Of a DNA stretch of 9,375 bases, positions 1 through 6,110 are shown piece after piece. Origin of the DNA: Hydrogenophaga sp. (GTDB taxonomy: Bacteria; Pseudomonadota; Gammaproteobacteria; Burkholderiales; Burkholderiaceae_C). A model generated the notes under the pieces. That model was not told the DNA's origin, did not search any database, and saw only the letters and a program-made list of their open reading frames with translations. Each line of letters starts with the position of its first letter. Position 1 is the first letter of the stretch. The stretch covers positions 1 through 9,375 of the forward strand of contig JALOSN010000020.1 in the NCBI GenBank assembly GCA_025458415.1, in the 5' to 3' direction. The translations under genes were made by a program, and so were the position numbers.

Positions 1-726
1 TACCGCAAGCTGCCGGAATACCGCGAAGGCATCCGGGATCAGACCACGGTGTCCATGGGCATCGCGGCCTGGGGCCTGATGACCGGCGTGGCCATGGTCA
101 AGTCCGGCCTGTCGGTGCTGGAAGCCCTGCTCATGACCTTCATCGTCTACGCCGGCAGCGCGCAGCTGGCGGCGGTACCGATGATTGCCGCCGGCGCGCC
201 CATGTGGGTGATTCTGGCGGCGGCGTTTTGCGTCAACCTGCGCTTCGTGGTGTTCTCGGCCCACCTGCGCCCGTACATGATGCACATGCCGCGTGTCCAT
301 CGCGTGGTCTCGGGCTTCGTCACCGGCGACCTGAGCTATGTCTTCTTCGCCAGGCGCTACCCGAAACCCGGCAGCAGCCCCGAGGAACTGACCGCCCAGC
401 AGGCCTACCTGATGGGCAATTGCGCCATCAACTTCACGGCCTGGATGGCCGCCAGTGTGGTCGGCATTCTGGCGGCGCATGCGGTACCCACCGAATGGGG
501 GCTGGGATTTGCCGGCATCCTGGCGCTGCTGGGTGTGCTGTGCTCACTGGCCACCTCGCCGCTTCGCATGGTGTCCGCCGGTGTCGCCGGCATGGCGGCC
601 GTGGTCGCCTGGGCGCTGCCGCTCAAGCTCAACATCCTGGTGGCCATCGCCTGCGCCGTGGCCATCTGCCTGGTGCTGGAGAAGACCCCGCTGTTTGACC
701 AAAAAGGTGGTGCCCACCATGCTTGA
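1..726 (+). CDS. azlC: AzlC family branched-chain amino acid exporter, large subunit (5' partial)
   Basis: AzlC is the large integral-membrane subunit of the AzlCD exporter, which moves branched-chain amino acids (and toxic analogues) out through the inner membrane. The reading frame is open from base 1, so the gene begins before the window. The first in-frame ATG at 49 is internal, because the codons before it (YRKLPEYREGIRDQTTVS) match the usual AzlC N-terminus ahead of the conserved GIAAWGLMTGVAM segment. The window shows 241 residues; since the family is usually about 230-250 residues, only a few to about 20 are missing. Hydrophobic segments alternate along the protein, including the family-typical stretches around FIVYAGSAQLAAVPMI and FCVNLRFVVFSAHLRPYM. 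The stop overlaps azlD by 8 bases. The family call is firm; the exact substrate is not shown by sequence. Confidence 0.93.
   Translation, partial: YRKLPEYREGIRDQTTVSMGIAAWGLMTGVAMVKSGLSVLEALLMTFIVYAGSAQLAAVPMIAAGAPMWVILAAAFCVNLRFVVFSAHLRPYMMHMPRVHRVVSGFVTGDLSYVFFARRYPKPGSSPEELTAQQAYLMGNCAINFTAWMAASVVGILAAHAVPTEWGLGFAGILALLGVLCSLATSPLRMVSAGVAGMAAVVAWALPLKLNILVAIACAVAICLVLEKTPLFDQKGGAHHA
706..718 (+). promoter_or_regulatory. Small hairpin over the azlD ribosome-binding site
   Basis: GGTGG (706-710) and CCACC (714-718) are perfect inverted repeats around a TGC loop and sit directly against the azlD ATG at 719. The left arm is the azlD Shine-Dalgarno sequence. Ribosomes finishing azlC would open it, so it could tie azlD translation to azlC. 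The stem is only 5 bp and may be chance in high-GC DNA. Confidence 0.3.
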
Positions 727-1054
727 GCTGAACCTGGACACCTTGCTGATCATCCTGGCCATGGGCGTGGTGACCGTCATCACCCGTTCGTTCTTCCTGT
801 TCTCCGATCGACCCTGGACGCTGCCTCACTGGGCCCAGCGCGGGTTGCAGTACGCCCCCATCGCCGCCCTGGCCGCCGTGGTGGTGCCCGAAATCATGAC
901 CACCCAGGGCGCGCTGGTGAGCACCTGGCAGGACGCGCGGCTGTTCGCGGCCGTCGCCGGCGCAACCTGGTTCTTCTGGCAGCGCGGCGTGCTGGGCACC
1001 ATCGTGGCCGGCATGTCGGTTTACCTGCCGCTGCACATCGGGCTGGGATGGTGA
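719..1054 (+). CDS. azlD: AzlD family branched-chain amino acid exporter, small subunit
   Basis: AzlD is the small membrane partner of AzlC, and the two together form the amino acid exporter. The ORF encodes 111 residues, normal for the family (about 100-115), with three to four hydrophobic segments. It has the typical AzlD features: an N-terminal helix followed by TRSFFLF, an RGLQYAPIAALAAVVVPE segment, and a hydrophobic C-terminal half. The ATG at 719 is chosen because it gives the standard AzlD N-terminus, lies within the last codons of azlC (8-base overlap), and has the ribosome-binding sequence AAGGTGG 8 bases upstream. That site is part of a small hairpin (see the separate entry), which suggests translation coupled to azlC. 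The gene ends 5 bases before the stop of the convergent PAP2 gene, and I see no clear terminator between them. Confidence 0.92.
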   Translation: MLELNLDTLLIILAMGVVTVITRSFFLFSDRPWTLPHWAQRGLQYAPIAALAAVVVPEIMTTQGALVSTWQDARLFAAVAGATWFFWQRGVLGTIVAGMSVYLPLHIGLGW

Positions 1055-1059
1055 GCGCC

Positions 1060-1731
1060 TCACCGGCTGCGGCACCGCACCACCGCCCACACGGCCGTTG
1101 AGCAGCTCACGCAAACCACCAGGGTCCACAGCGTGTGGCTGGGATAGTGTGCCCCGCGCAAGGTCTGCGCGATACCGGCGGCCAGGCCCGGCAGGACGGT
1201 CATCGACAGCCAGCCCCAGCCGGAGCGCCAGCCCCGCCCCAGGCCCGGCAGGGCCAGGCCCACAAACGCCATGGCACTGGACGCATGTCCGCCAGGAAAG
1301 CAGCGCCCGCTCCCGCCGTCGGCAACGCCCCATTGCCAGTGCGACACGTGCCAGGCACGTCCCCCGAACTCGGCCAGTTCCCAGGGGCAGCTGGTCAGGC
1401 TGCGCAGCTTCATCAGGTTGATGACCAGCAACGACACCAGCACCCCGCCGAGCACCCCCAGACGTTCGCGCCGGGCCAGGCGACCCGGGGCCTCAGGCAA
1501 CACGACCCACCCCACCAGCACCAGAAACAGCCCCAGGGCGATCTGGCGAAAGCGGTCGTGCATGACCACGGCGAGCCAGGGATGGGTTCTCCATGCAAAA
1601 CCATGGCGGTCGCCGATCATCTGCATGACCGGCAGGTCAAGCGCGGAAAGATCCCAGGCCAAAGCCATGACCAGACTGGCCAGGCAGAGCATGAGGGCGG
1701 GACGCAGGGATGCGCCGTTCTGAAGTCGCAT
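1060..1731 (-). CDS. PAP2-superfamily membrane phosphatase (COG3907-like)
   Basis: This is an integral-membrane phosphatase of the PAP2 superfamily, whose members dephosphorylate lipid phosphates such as undecaprenyl pyrophosphate, phosphatidate or lipid A. The protein has 223 residues and about five to six hydrophobic segments. Three motifs are visible: KLRSLTSCPW (108-117; motif 1, with Cys-Pro where Arg-Pro is usual), FPGGHASS (145-152; motif 2, P-G-G-H instead of P-S-G-H) and RGAHYPSH (192-199; motif 3). In motif 3, H195 is the likely nucleophile and the usual trailing Asp is replaced by H199. These variants fit the branch annotated as membrane-associated PAP2 enzymes. The ATG at 1731 is chosen because the N-terminus then leads into the first membrane segment; the frame stays open further upstream, across the divergent operator and the start of the GT2 gene, which cannot be coding on both strands. 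The gene is divergent from the glycosyltransferase operon and starts 22 bases from the PmrA-like box. Substrate unknown; lipid A phosphatase or carrier-lipid phosphatase are both plausible. Confidence 0.85.
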   Translation of the reverse strand: MRLQNGASLRPALMLCLASLVMALAWDLSALDLPVMQMIGDRHGFAWRTHPWLAVVMHDRFRQIALGLFLVLVGWVVLPEAPGRLARRERLGVLGGVLVSLLVINLMKLRSLTSCPWELAEFGGRAWHVSHWQWGVADGGSGRCFPGGHASSAMAFVGLALPGLGRGWRSGWGWLSMTVLPGLAAGIAQTLRGAHYPSHTLWTLVVCVSCSTAVWAVVRCRSR

Positions 1732-1753
1732 GCCGCCATGCTCGACACCCAAC

Positions 1754-1770
1754 TTTAAGCTGACCTTAAG
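1754..1770 (+). promoter_or_regulatory. PmrA/BasR-like operator, TTTAAG-N5-CTTAAG direct repeat
   Basis: TTTAAG (1754-1759) and CTTAAG (1765-1770) are separated by exactly 5 bases (CTGAC), giving an 11-base period, about one helical turn. This fits the PmrA box consensus YTTAAK-N5-YTTAAK at every defined position. It is an AT-rich island in high-GC DNA and lies in the 90-base gap between the divergent PAP2 gene and the glycosyltransferase operon. Because CTTAAG is its own reverse complement, the minus strand reads CTTAAG-N5-CTTAAA, so the box could serve both directions. If the right half overlaps a -35 region, a weak -10 candidate on the plus strand is TATGGT (1786-1791). The operon encodes an OmpR-type regulator of the QseB/PmrA class, the natural candidate to bind here. 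The match is seen; binding is inferred. Confidence 0.65.
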
Positions 1771-1786
1771 ATTGGAGCAGCAGCAT

Positions 1787-1825
1787 ATGGTCAAACTGTC
1801 GTGGCCGGCCGGCCCTTTCGCATGA
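1787..1825 (+). other. 12-codon upstream ORF overlapping the GT2 start (speculative leader)
   Basis: An ATG at 1787 with a good ribosome-binding sequence (GGAG at 1774-1777, 9-base spacing) opens a 12-codon frame, MVKLSWPAGPFA, whose TGA (1823-1825) overlaps the GT2 ATG at 1822 in an ATGA arrangement. The GT2 ATG has no convincing ribosome-binding site of its own, so translation through this mini-ORF could deliver ribosomes to it. The same interval holds the 12-base palindrome GGCCGGCCGGCC (1803-1814). This only works if transcription starts upstream of about 1774, and it would fail if the promoter's -10 is at 1786-1791. It may also be chance. Confidence 0.2.
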
Positions 1826-2619
1826 GCTCCAGCGTCCCCTTTCCCGAATCCGTCGAACCGCAGCATTCTCTGGAGGCATCTGTCCTCATCCCGGCCAAGG
1901 ATGAAGCCGGCAACATCGGCGCGTTGGTGACCGAGATCGTGGCCGCCTTGCAGCCGGTCTGCCGGTTCGAGATCGTGCTGGTCGATGACGGCAGCAGCGA
2001 CGGCACCGGCCAGGTCTTCCTCTCGCGCTGCCGTGAGCTGGGCGCTCACGCCCAGTTGCTGCGGCACGAGCGCAGCTGCGGCCAGAGCACGGCCCTGAGC
2101 ACGGCCGCCCGCCATGCCCAAGGCCGCTATCTGGTAACCATCGATGGCGATGGCCAGAACGACCCGGCCGACATACCGGCGCTGCTGGCCGAAGCCGCCC
2201 GCATGACCTCCGGAGGACCGGACTTTTGCGTGGCCGGCTTCCGCAAGAACCGGCGAGATACCGAGTGGAAGAAATTCCAGTCGAAAATCGCCAACGCCGT
2301 TCGGCGGCGCATCCTGGACGACGGTGTGCCCGACACCGGTTGTGGCCTGAAGCTCATTCCCAGGCGAACCTGGCTGCAGCTGCCGTATTTCGACCACATG
2401 CACCGCTACATCCCGGCGCTGGTGCTGCGTCTGGGCGGGCGCATCAGCGTGGTGCCGGTCAACCACCGCCACCGCCAGGCCGGTGTGTCCAAGTACACCG
2501 CCTGGAACCGGGTCTGGGTGGGCATCGTGGACATGTTCGCCGTGCGCTGGCTGATCCGTCGCAGCCGACTGCCACAGGTGTCGGCACGCGAGTTCGCCGG
2601 CGAAGGCGCGGCCGAATGA
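1822..2619 (+). CDS. GT2 polyprenyl-phosphate glycosyltransferase (DPM1/ArnC/RgtE-like)
   Basis: This cytoplasmic-face enzyme of the dolichol-phosphate-mannose-synthase type should transfer a sugar from a nucleotide sugar to undecaprenyl phosphate. The 265-residue protein shows VLIPAKDEAGNI (21-32, GT2 fold start), VDDGSSDGT (54-62, nucleotide binding), the metal-binding DGDGQNDP (108-115), TGCGLKLIPR (172-181), HMHRYIPAL (192-200) and the HRHRQAGVSKY segment (215-225) typical of lipid-linked sugar synthases. Unlike ArnC (about 320 residues) it lacks a clear pair of C-terminal membrane helices; only a weakly hydrophobic, basic segment at about 230-250 could touch the membrane. The start is uncertain: ATG 1822 is preferred, but a GTG at 1801 would add 7 residues. 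The stop overlaps the next gene (ATGA). With an epimerase and a GT83 transferase downstream, the sugar is likely galacturonate (inference). Confidence 0.88.
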   Translation: MSSSVPFPESVEPQHSLEASVLIPAKDEAGNIGALVTEIVAALQPVCRFEIVLVDDGSSDGTGQVFLSRCRELGAHAQLLRHERSCGQSTALSTAARHAQGRYLVTIDGDGQNDPADIPALLAEAARMTSGGPDFCVAGFRKNRRDTEWKKFQSKIANAVRRRILDDGVPDTGCGLKLIPRRTWLQLPYFDHMHRYIPALVLRLGGRISVVPVNHRHRQAGVSKYTAWNRVWVGIVDMFAVRWLIRRSRLPQVSAREFAGEGAAE

Positions 2620-3299
2620 GATCCGACCTGGGGCTGCTGGTCAAGCCCTTGCTGCTGACCGCGGTGCTGACGCTGGCCTTCGTGTCGTTTCACTACGGCT
2701 GGTGGGGCACCTACAACGAAGAAGACCTGCTGCGGGACCTGTTCCGCGAGTACGGTGCGCTGGCCTGGCCGCTGTTCGGGCTGGGCGCCGTCGTCTTCAC
2801 GGCCCTGGGCGGTCCACGGCAGGTGCTGGCCTTCAGCTGCGGCTACCTGCTGGGCGGCTGGTGGGGTGGGGTGGTCAGCACGCTGCTGACCGGCCTGGGG
2901 GCGCTGCTGACCATGAGCGTGGTCAAACATGCCGGCCTGGGCTGGCTGCGCGAGCGCCATGGCGACCGGATTGACGTCGTGCGCCAGGTGCTCGGGGGCG
3001 ACACCTGGAAATGGATCTGCATCGTCCGGCTGATGCCGGTGGGCAGCAACCTGGTCACCAACGTGGCGGCCGCGCTGGCAGGCCTGAGTCGCCGCTCGGT
3101 GCTGCTGGGCAGCCTGCCCGGCTACCTGCCGCAGTCGCTGCTGTTCAGCTATGCGGGTCGGGGCGTGGCCCTGCAGGACAGCGACAAGATCTGGATCAGC
3201 CTGGCCTTGCTGGTGGGCTCCACGGCGCTGGCCTGGTACCTCTACCACCACGGCTTCAAGCAGCGCCTGGCCCAGGTTCTGCGGGAGCGCAAGGCGTGA
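2616..3299 (+). CDS. TVP38/TMEM64 (DedA/VTT-superfamily) inner-membrane protein
   Basis: The 227-residue protein has about five to six hydrophobic segments (roughly 8-26, 50-63, 68-105, 133-156, 161-181, 192-211) and the VTT-domain signatures: FTALGGPRQVLAFSCGYLLGG (within 61-81; a re-entrant loop with conserved Arg68) and RLMPVGSNLVTNVAA (138-152). DedA-superfamily proteins sustain membrane homeostasis and some recycle undecaprenyl phosphate across the membrane; in Burkholderia a DedA protein is needed for lipid A Ara4N modification. Encoded between a cytoplasmic carrier-loading enzyme and a periplasmic transferase, with no ArnE/ArnF in the window, it is a good candidate flippase for the lipid-linked sugar or for returning the carrier (inference). 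The ATG overlaps the GT2 stop (ATGA), with GAAGG at 2602-2606 as the ribosome-binding site. The longer open frame upstream is an out-of-frame reading of the GT2 gene. Confidence 0.87.
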   Translation: MRSDLGLLVKPLLLTAVLTLAFVSFHYGWWGTYNEEDLLRDLFREYGALAWPLFGLGAVVFTALGGPRQVLAFSCGYLLGGWWGGVVSTLLTGLGALLTMSVVKHAGLGWLRERHGDRIDVVRQVLGGDTWKWICIVRLMPVGSNLVTNVAAALAGLSRRSVLLGSLPGYLPQSLLFSYAGRGVALQDSDKIWISLALLVGSTALAWYLYHHGFKQRLAQVLRERKA

Positions 3300-5032
3300 T
3301 GAACAGGTTGACCGATCAGAGAAACGGACCGTGGTCCGCGGGCACGCTGTGGCTGCTGCTGGCGGTGGCCGTCGTGCTGGCCTCGGGCATCGGCCTGCGC
3401 TCGCCCTGGCCGGCCGACGAGCCCCGGTTTGCCCAGATCGCGCGCGAGATGGTGGAGTCGGGCCAGTGGCTGTTTCCGATGCGCGGCGGCGAACCCTACC
3501 CGGACAAGCCGCCGGTGTTCATCTGGCTGGTCGCCCTGTGCTACCAGCTCACCGGACAGCTCAAGCTCGCCTTTCTGCTGCCCAGCGCCCTGGCCGGCCT
3601 GGGCACGCTCTGGCTGGTGAGCGACATCGGTCGCCGGCTGTGGGGGGCCGATGTGGCCCGCAACGCCCTGCTGATCCTGGTGTTCACGCCGCAGTTCCTG
3701 CTGCAGGCCAAGACGGCGCAGATCGACGCGCTGGTCTGCTTCTGGATCACCCTGGGCTGTTACGGTCTGCTTCGGCATTTCATGACCGGCCCAGCCTGGG
3801 GCTGGTACATCACGGCCTTCGTGGCCATGGCGCTGGGCATCATGACCAAGGGTGTCGGCTTTCTGCCGGTGCTGATGCTGATTCCGCTGGCGATCTGGGG
3901 CACCGCAGCACGCGCCGGGACAGCGGGCAAGGTCTGGGGCGCGCGCAGCTGGCTGGGCCTGCTGGCCTTGCTGGTCACACTGGCGCTGTGGCTGGGGCCC
4001 ATGTTGTGGCAGGTGGCGGCCTCCGGCAGCGAGGTGCTGCGCGAATACCGCGACAACATCCTGCTGCAGCAGACCGCAAAACGCTATGCCAACCCCTGGG
4101 GGCACATCAAGCCCTGGCACTATTTCCTGACCACCGCCATACCGACCCTCTGGCTGCCGCTGGCCCTGCTGCTGCTGACGCAGGTCCGCCGCCTGGGCCG
4201 GGTGCTGCGGGACGACCCGCGGGCACGCATCCTGTTTGCCTGGGTGGTGCTGGTGATCGTGTTCTTCTCCCTCAGCCCGGGCAAACGGGGGGTCTACATA
4301 CTGCCGGCCCTGCCCATGCTGGCCCTGGTGGCCGCTGTGGTGTGGCAGCAGGCCTTGCAGGAAAAGGCCACCCGCTGGTCCACCGGGACCTTGCGCCTGA
4401 CCCTGCTGCTGTCGGGTCTGGTCATCGTGGCCCTGGGCGCGCTGGCCTGGTGGCAGCCCGAGCGACTGGGACCCCGGGTGGACGACTATGCCGACGAACT
4501 GGCCACCCTGGCCGGTCCCCTGATGGTGCTGGGTGCCGCGGTGCTGGCATCGATGGCGCTGACCTGGCGGCGCCAGGTGCTGGAACAGCTGGCGCTGGCC
4601 GCCCTGATGGGCTGGTTGTTCGTCGCCTGGTGGGTCTGGCCCGCCATGGAGCCGCACCGCACGCCGCGCGAGCTGATGCAGCGCCTGGAACAACGGCTGG
4701 AACCCGGACGCGAGGTCGGACTGCTGCTGTTCAAAGAGCAGTTCCTGCTGTTCTCGCACCGGCCGCTGGTGCATTTCAGCTACCTGGCCCCGCTGGAAGA
4801 GCAGGAGCGCAACGCCTGGCTGTGGATGAAAGAAGACCCTTCGCGGGTGCTGCTGGTGCCCAAACCGCTGGGGCTGCACTGCTTTGACGGCACGAAGCGG
4901 CAGGAACTGGGCGACGCCCACCGGCGTGAGTGGGCCCTGCTGGACGCTGCCACCCTGGCGGCCACCTGCGAACCACCAGAGCGCCCTGTCCGCTACACCT
5001 GGCGTCCACAACGCATGGACATCCTGCAATGA
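3299..5032 (+). CDS. ArnT-like GT83 glycosyltransferase (lipid A / LPS sugar transferase)
   Basis: This is a multi-pass inner-membrane enzyme of the PMT/ArnT superfamily, which uses a polyprenyl-phosphate sugar on the periplasmic side to glycosylate lipid A, LPS core or another acceptor. The 577-residue protein has an N-terminal helix (about 15-33), then the conserved periplasmic loop WPADEPRFAQIAREM (37-51, with the D40-E41 pair expected at the active site) and GEPYPDKPPVFIW (64-76). Further signatures are KTAQIDALVCFW (138-149), TKGVGFLP (183-190), an AKRYANPWGHIKPWHYF stretch (260-276) and SPGKRGVYILP (326-336). About 10-12 hydrophobic segments are followed by a mostly soluble C-terminal domain (about 451-577). 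Length and layout match ArnT (about 550). The start overlaps the previous stop by one base (TGATG), with GGGAG at 3283-3287 upstream. Whether it transfers GalA (as the Rgt enzymes of Rhizobium do), Ara4N or another sugar is not decided by the sequence. Confidence 0.9.
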   Translation: MNRLTDQRNGPWSAGTLWLLLAVAVVLASGIGLRSPWPADEPRFAQIAREMVESGQWLFPMRGGEPYPDKPPVFIWLVALCYQLTGQLKLAFLLPSALAGLGTLWLVSDIGRRLWGADVARNALLILVFTPQFLLQAKTAQIDALVCFWITLGCYGLLRHFMTGPAWGWYITAFVAMALGIMTKGVGFLPVLMLIPLAIWGTAARAGTAGKVWGARSWLGLLALLVTLALWLGPMLWQVAASGSEVLREYRDNILLQQTAKRYANPWGHIKPWHYFLTTAIPTLWLPLALLLLTQVRRLGRVLRDDPRARILFAWVVLVIVFFSLSPGKRGVYILPALPMLALVAAVVWQQALQEKATRWSTGTLRLTLLLSGLVIVALGALAWWQPERLGPRVDDYADELATLAGPLMVLGAAVLASMALTWRRQVLEQLALAALMGWLFVAWWVWPAMEPHRTPRELMQRLEQRLEPGREVGLLLFKEQFLLFSHRPLVHFSYLAPLEEQERNAWLWMKEDPSRVLLVPKPLGLHCFDGTKRQELGDAHRREWALLDAATLAATCEPPERPVRYTWRPQRMDILQ

Positions 5033-6096
5033 ACGCACCCCTCCTGTCTCCCCAGCGCGTGCTGGTCACCGGCGCCGCCGGCTTCATCGGTTTTCACCTG
5101 AGCGACCGGCTGCTGGCCGACGGTCTGGAGGTGGTGGGGCTGGACAGCCTGACCCCCTACTACGACCCTCAGCTCAAGCGCGACCGGCTGGCGCGGCTCT
5201 CGGCCCGCCCGGGCTTCCGTTTTGTCCGGCTGGATCTGGCCGACCGGGTGGCCACAGCCGCCCTGTTCGCCGCCGAGCGCTTTGACGCCGTGTTGCACCT
5301 GGCAGCCCAGGCCGGGGTGCGCTATTCGGTGGAAAACCCGCTGGCCTACCTGGACAGCAACCTGGCCGGCACGCTCAATGTGCTGGAAGGCTGCCGGCAC
5401 GCCGGCGTGCGGCATCTGGTCTATGCCTCGTCGAGTTCGGTCTATGGCCAGGGCAACCCGATGCCGCTGCGCGAGGATGCGGTGACCGACCGCCCGGTCT
5501 CGCTCTACGCGGCCAGCAAGAAGGCCAATGAGGTGATGGTCCACAGCTACAGCCACCTGTACGGACTGCCGGCCACCGGCCTGCGCCTGTTCACGGTATA
5601 TGGCCCCTGGGGCCGACCCGACATGGCGATTTTCAAGTTCGTGCGGGCGATCGAGGCTGGTCAGGCCATCGAGGTCTACAACGGCGGACAGATGCGTCGC
5701 GACTTCACCTTTGTGGGCGACGTGGTGGAGGCCTTCGTGCGAGTGCTCCACCGTGCGCCTCAAGGCCAGGCGGGCGAGGCCCCGCACCGTGTGCTCAACG
5801 TCGGCAACAATCAGCCGGTGCTGCTGAACGACTTCATCGCCCACCTGGAACGCGCGATCGGCAAACCGGCCATCCGCCAGCTGCTGCCCATGCAGGCCGG
5901 CGACGTGCCGGACACCTGGGCCGATGTCGGCCGCCTGCAGGCCCTGACAGGCTGGAGTCCGGCCACCGATGTGGGCACCGGTGTGCAGCGTTTTGTGGAC
6001 TGGTACCGCGCGTACGCGAAAACCCGGCCGGCGGTGCCGCCCGGTGAGACACCCGACGCCGCGGCGCAAGCGGGCACTGTCACCGGTCCGGTCTGA
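5029..6096 (+). CDS. NAD-dependent epimerase, probable UDP-glucuronate 4-epimerase
   Basis: This cytoplasmic short-chain dehydrogenase/reductase of the extended type most likely interconverts UDP-glucuronate and UDP-galacturonate (EC 5.1.3.6). The 355-residue protein has the NAD-binding motif TGAAGFIG (14-21), the catalytic serine region ASSSSVYG (133-140) and the YxxxK pair Y160/K164 (YAASK). The stretch LDSLTPYYDPQLKRDRLARL (38-57) after the second strand is characteristic of UDP-GlcA 4-epimerases (DNxNxYYDxxLKxxRL pattern), as are TVYGPWGRPDMAIFKFVRAI (189-208) and RDFTFVGDVV (224-233). It overlaps the GT83 gene (ATGA) and precedes the regulator by 14 bases, so the expected product, UDP-GalA, would feed the GT2 enzyme of the same operon. 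The roughly 25 C-terminal residues are Ala/Pro-rich and look dispensable. A UDP-glucose 4-epimerase or other specificity is possible but less likely. Confidence 0.87.
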   Translation: MNAPLLSPQRVLVTGAAGFIGFHLSDRLLADGLEVVGLDSLTPYYDPQLKRDRLARLSARPGFRFVRLDLADRVATAALFAAERFDAVLHLAAQAGVRYSVENPLAYLDSNLAGTLNVLEGCRHAGVRHLVYASSSSVYGQGNPMPLREDAVTDRPVSLYAASKKANEVMVHSYSHLYGLPATGLRLFTVYGPWGRPDMAIFKFVRAIEAGQAIEVYNGGQMRRDFTFVGDVVEAFVRVLHRAPQGQAGEAPHRVLNVGNNQPVLLNDFIAHLERAIGKPAIRQLLPMQAGDVPDTWADVGRLQALTGWSPATDVGTGVQRFVDWYRAYAKTRPAVPPGETPDAAAQAGTVTGPV

Positions 6097-6110
6097 TCAG
6101 GAGTGATGCC

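Noticed and set aside
1055..1090. Possible terminator between convergent azlD and PAP2 genes
   Set aside because: Only 5 bases separate the stops (TGAGCGCCTCA is palindromic mainly because both ends are stop codons), and no stable stem with a T-run is visible.
1098..1758. Plus-strand open frames across the PAP2 gene
   Set aside because: Gln/Pro/Arg-rich products without motifs; the minus strand carries the PAP2 motifs.
1732..2472. Upstream extension of the PAP2 open frame to a 470-residue protein
   Set aside because: The extra 247 residues run antisense to the GT2 gene and through the operator, and show no domain; the PAP2 fold is complete from 1731.
3151..4887. A 578-codon plus-strand open frame overlapping the GT83 gene in another frame
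   Set aside because: Its product is a low-complexity Ala/Gly/Arg/Pro sequence typical of out-of-frame high-GC DNA, while the true frame has clear GT83 motifs.
3242..5038. A 598-codon open frame on the minus strand opposite the GT83 gene
   Set aside because: It is Gln/His/Gly/Pro-rich with no recognisable domain, and mirrors the codon bias of the real GT83 gene on the plus strand.
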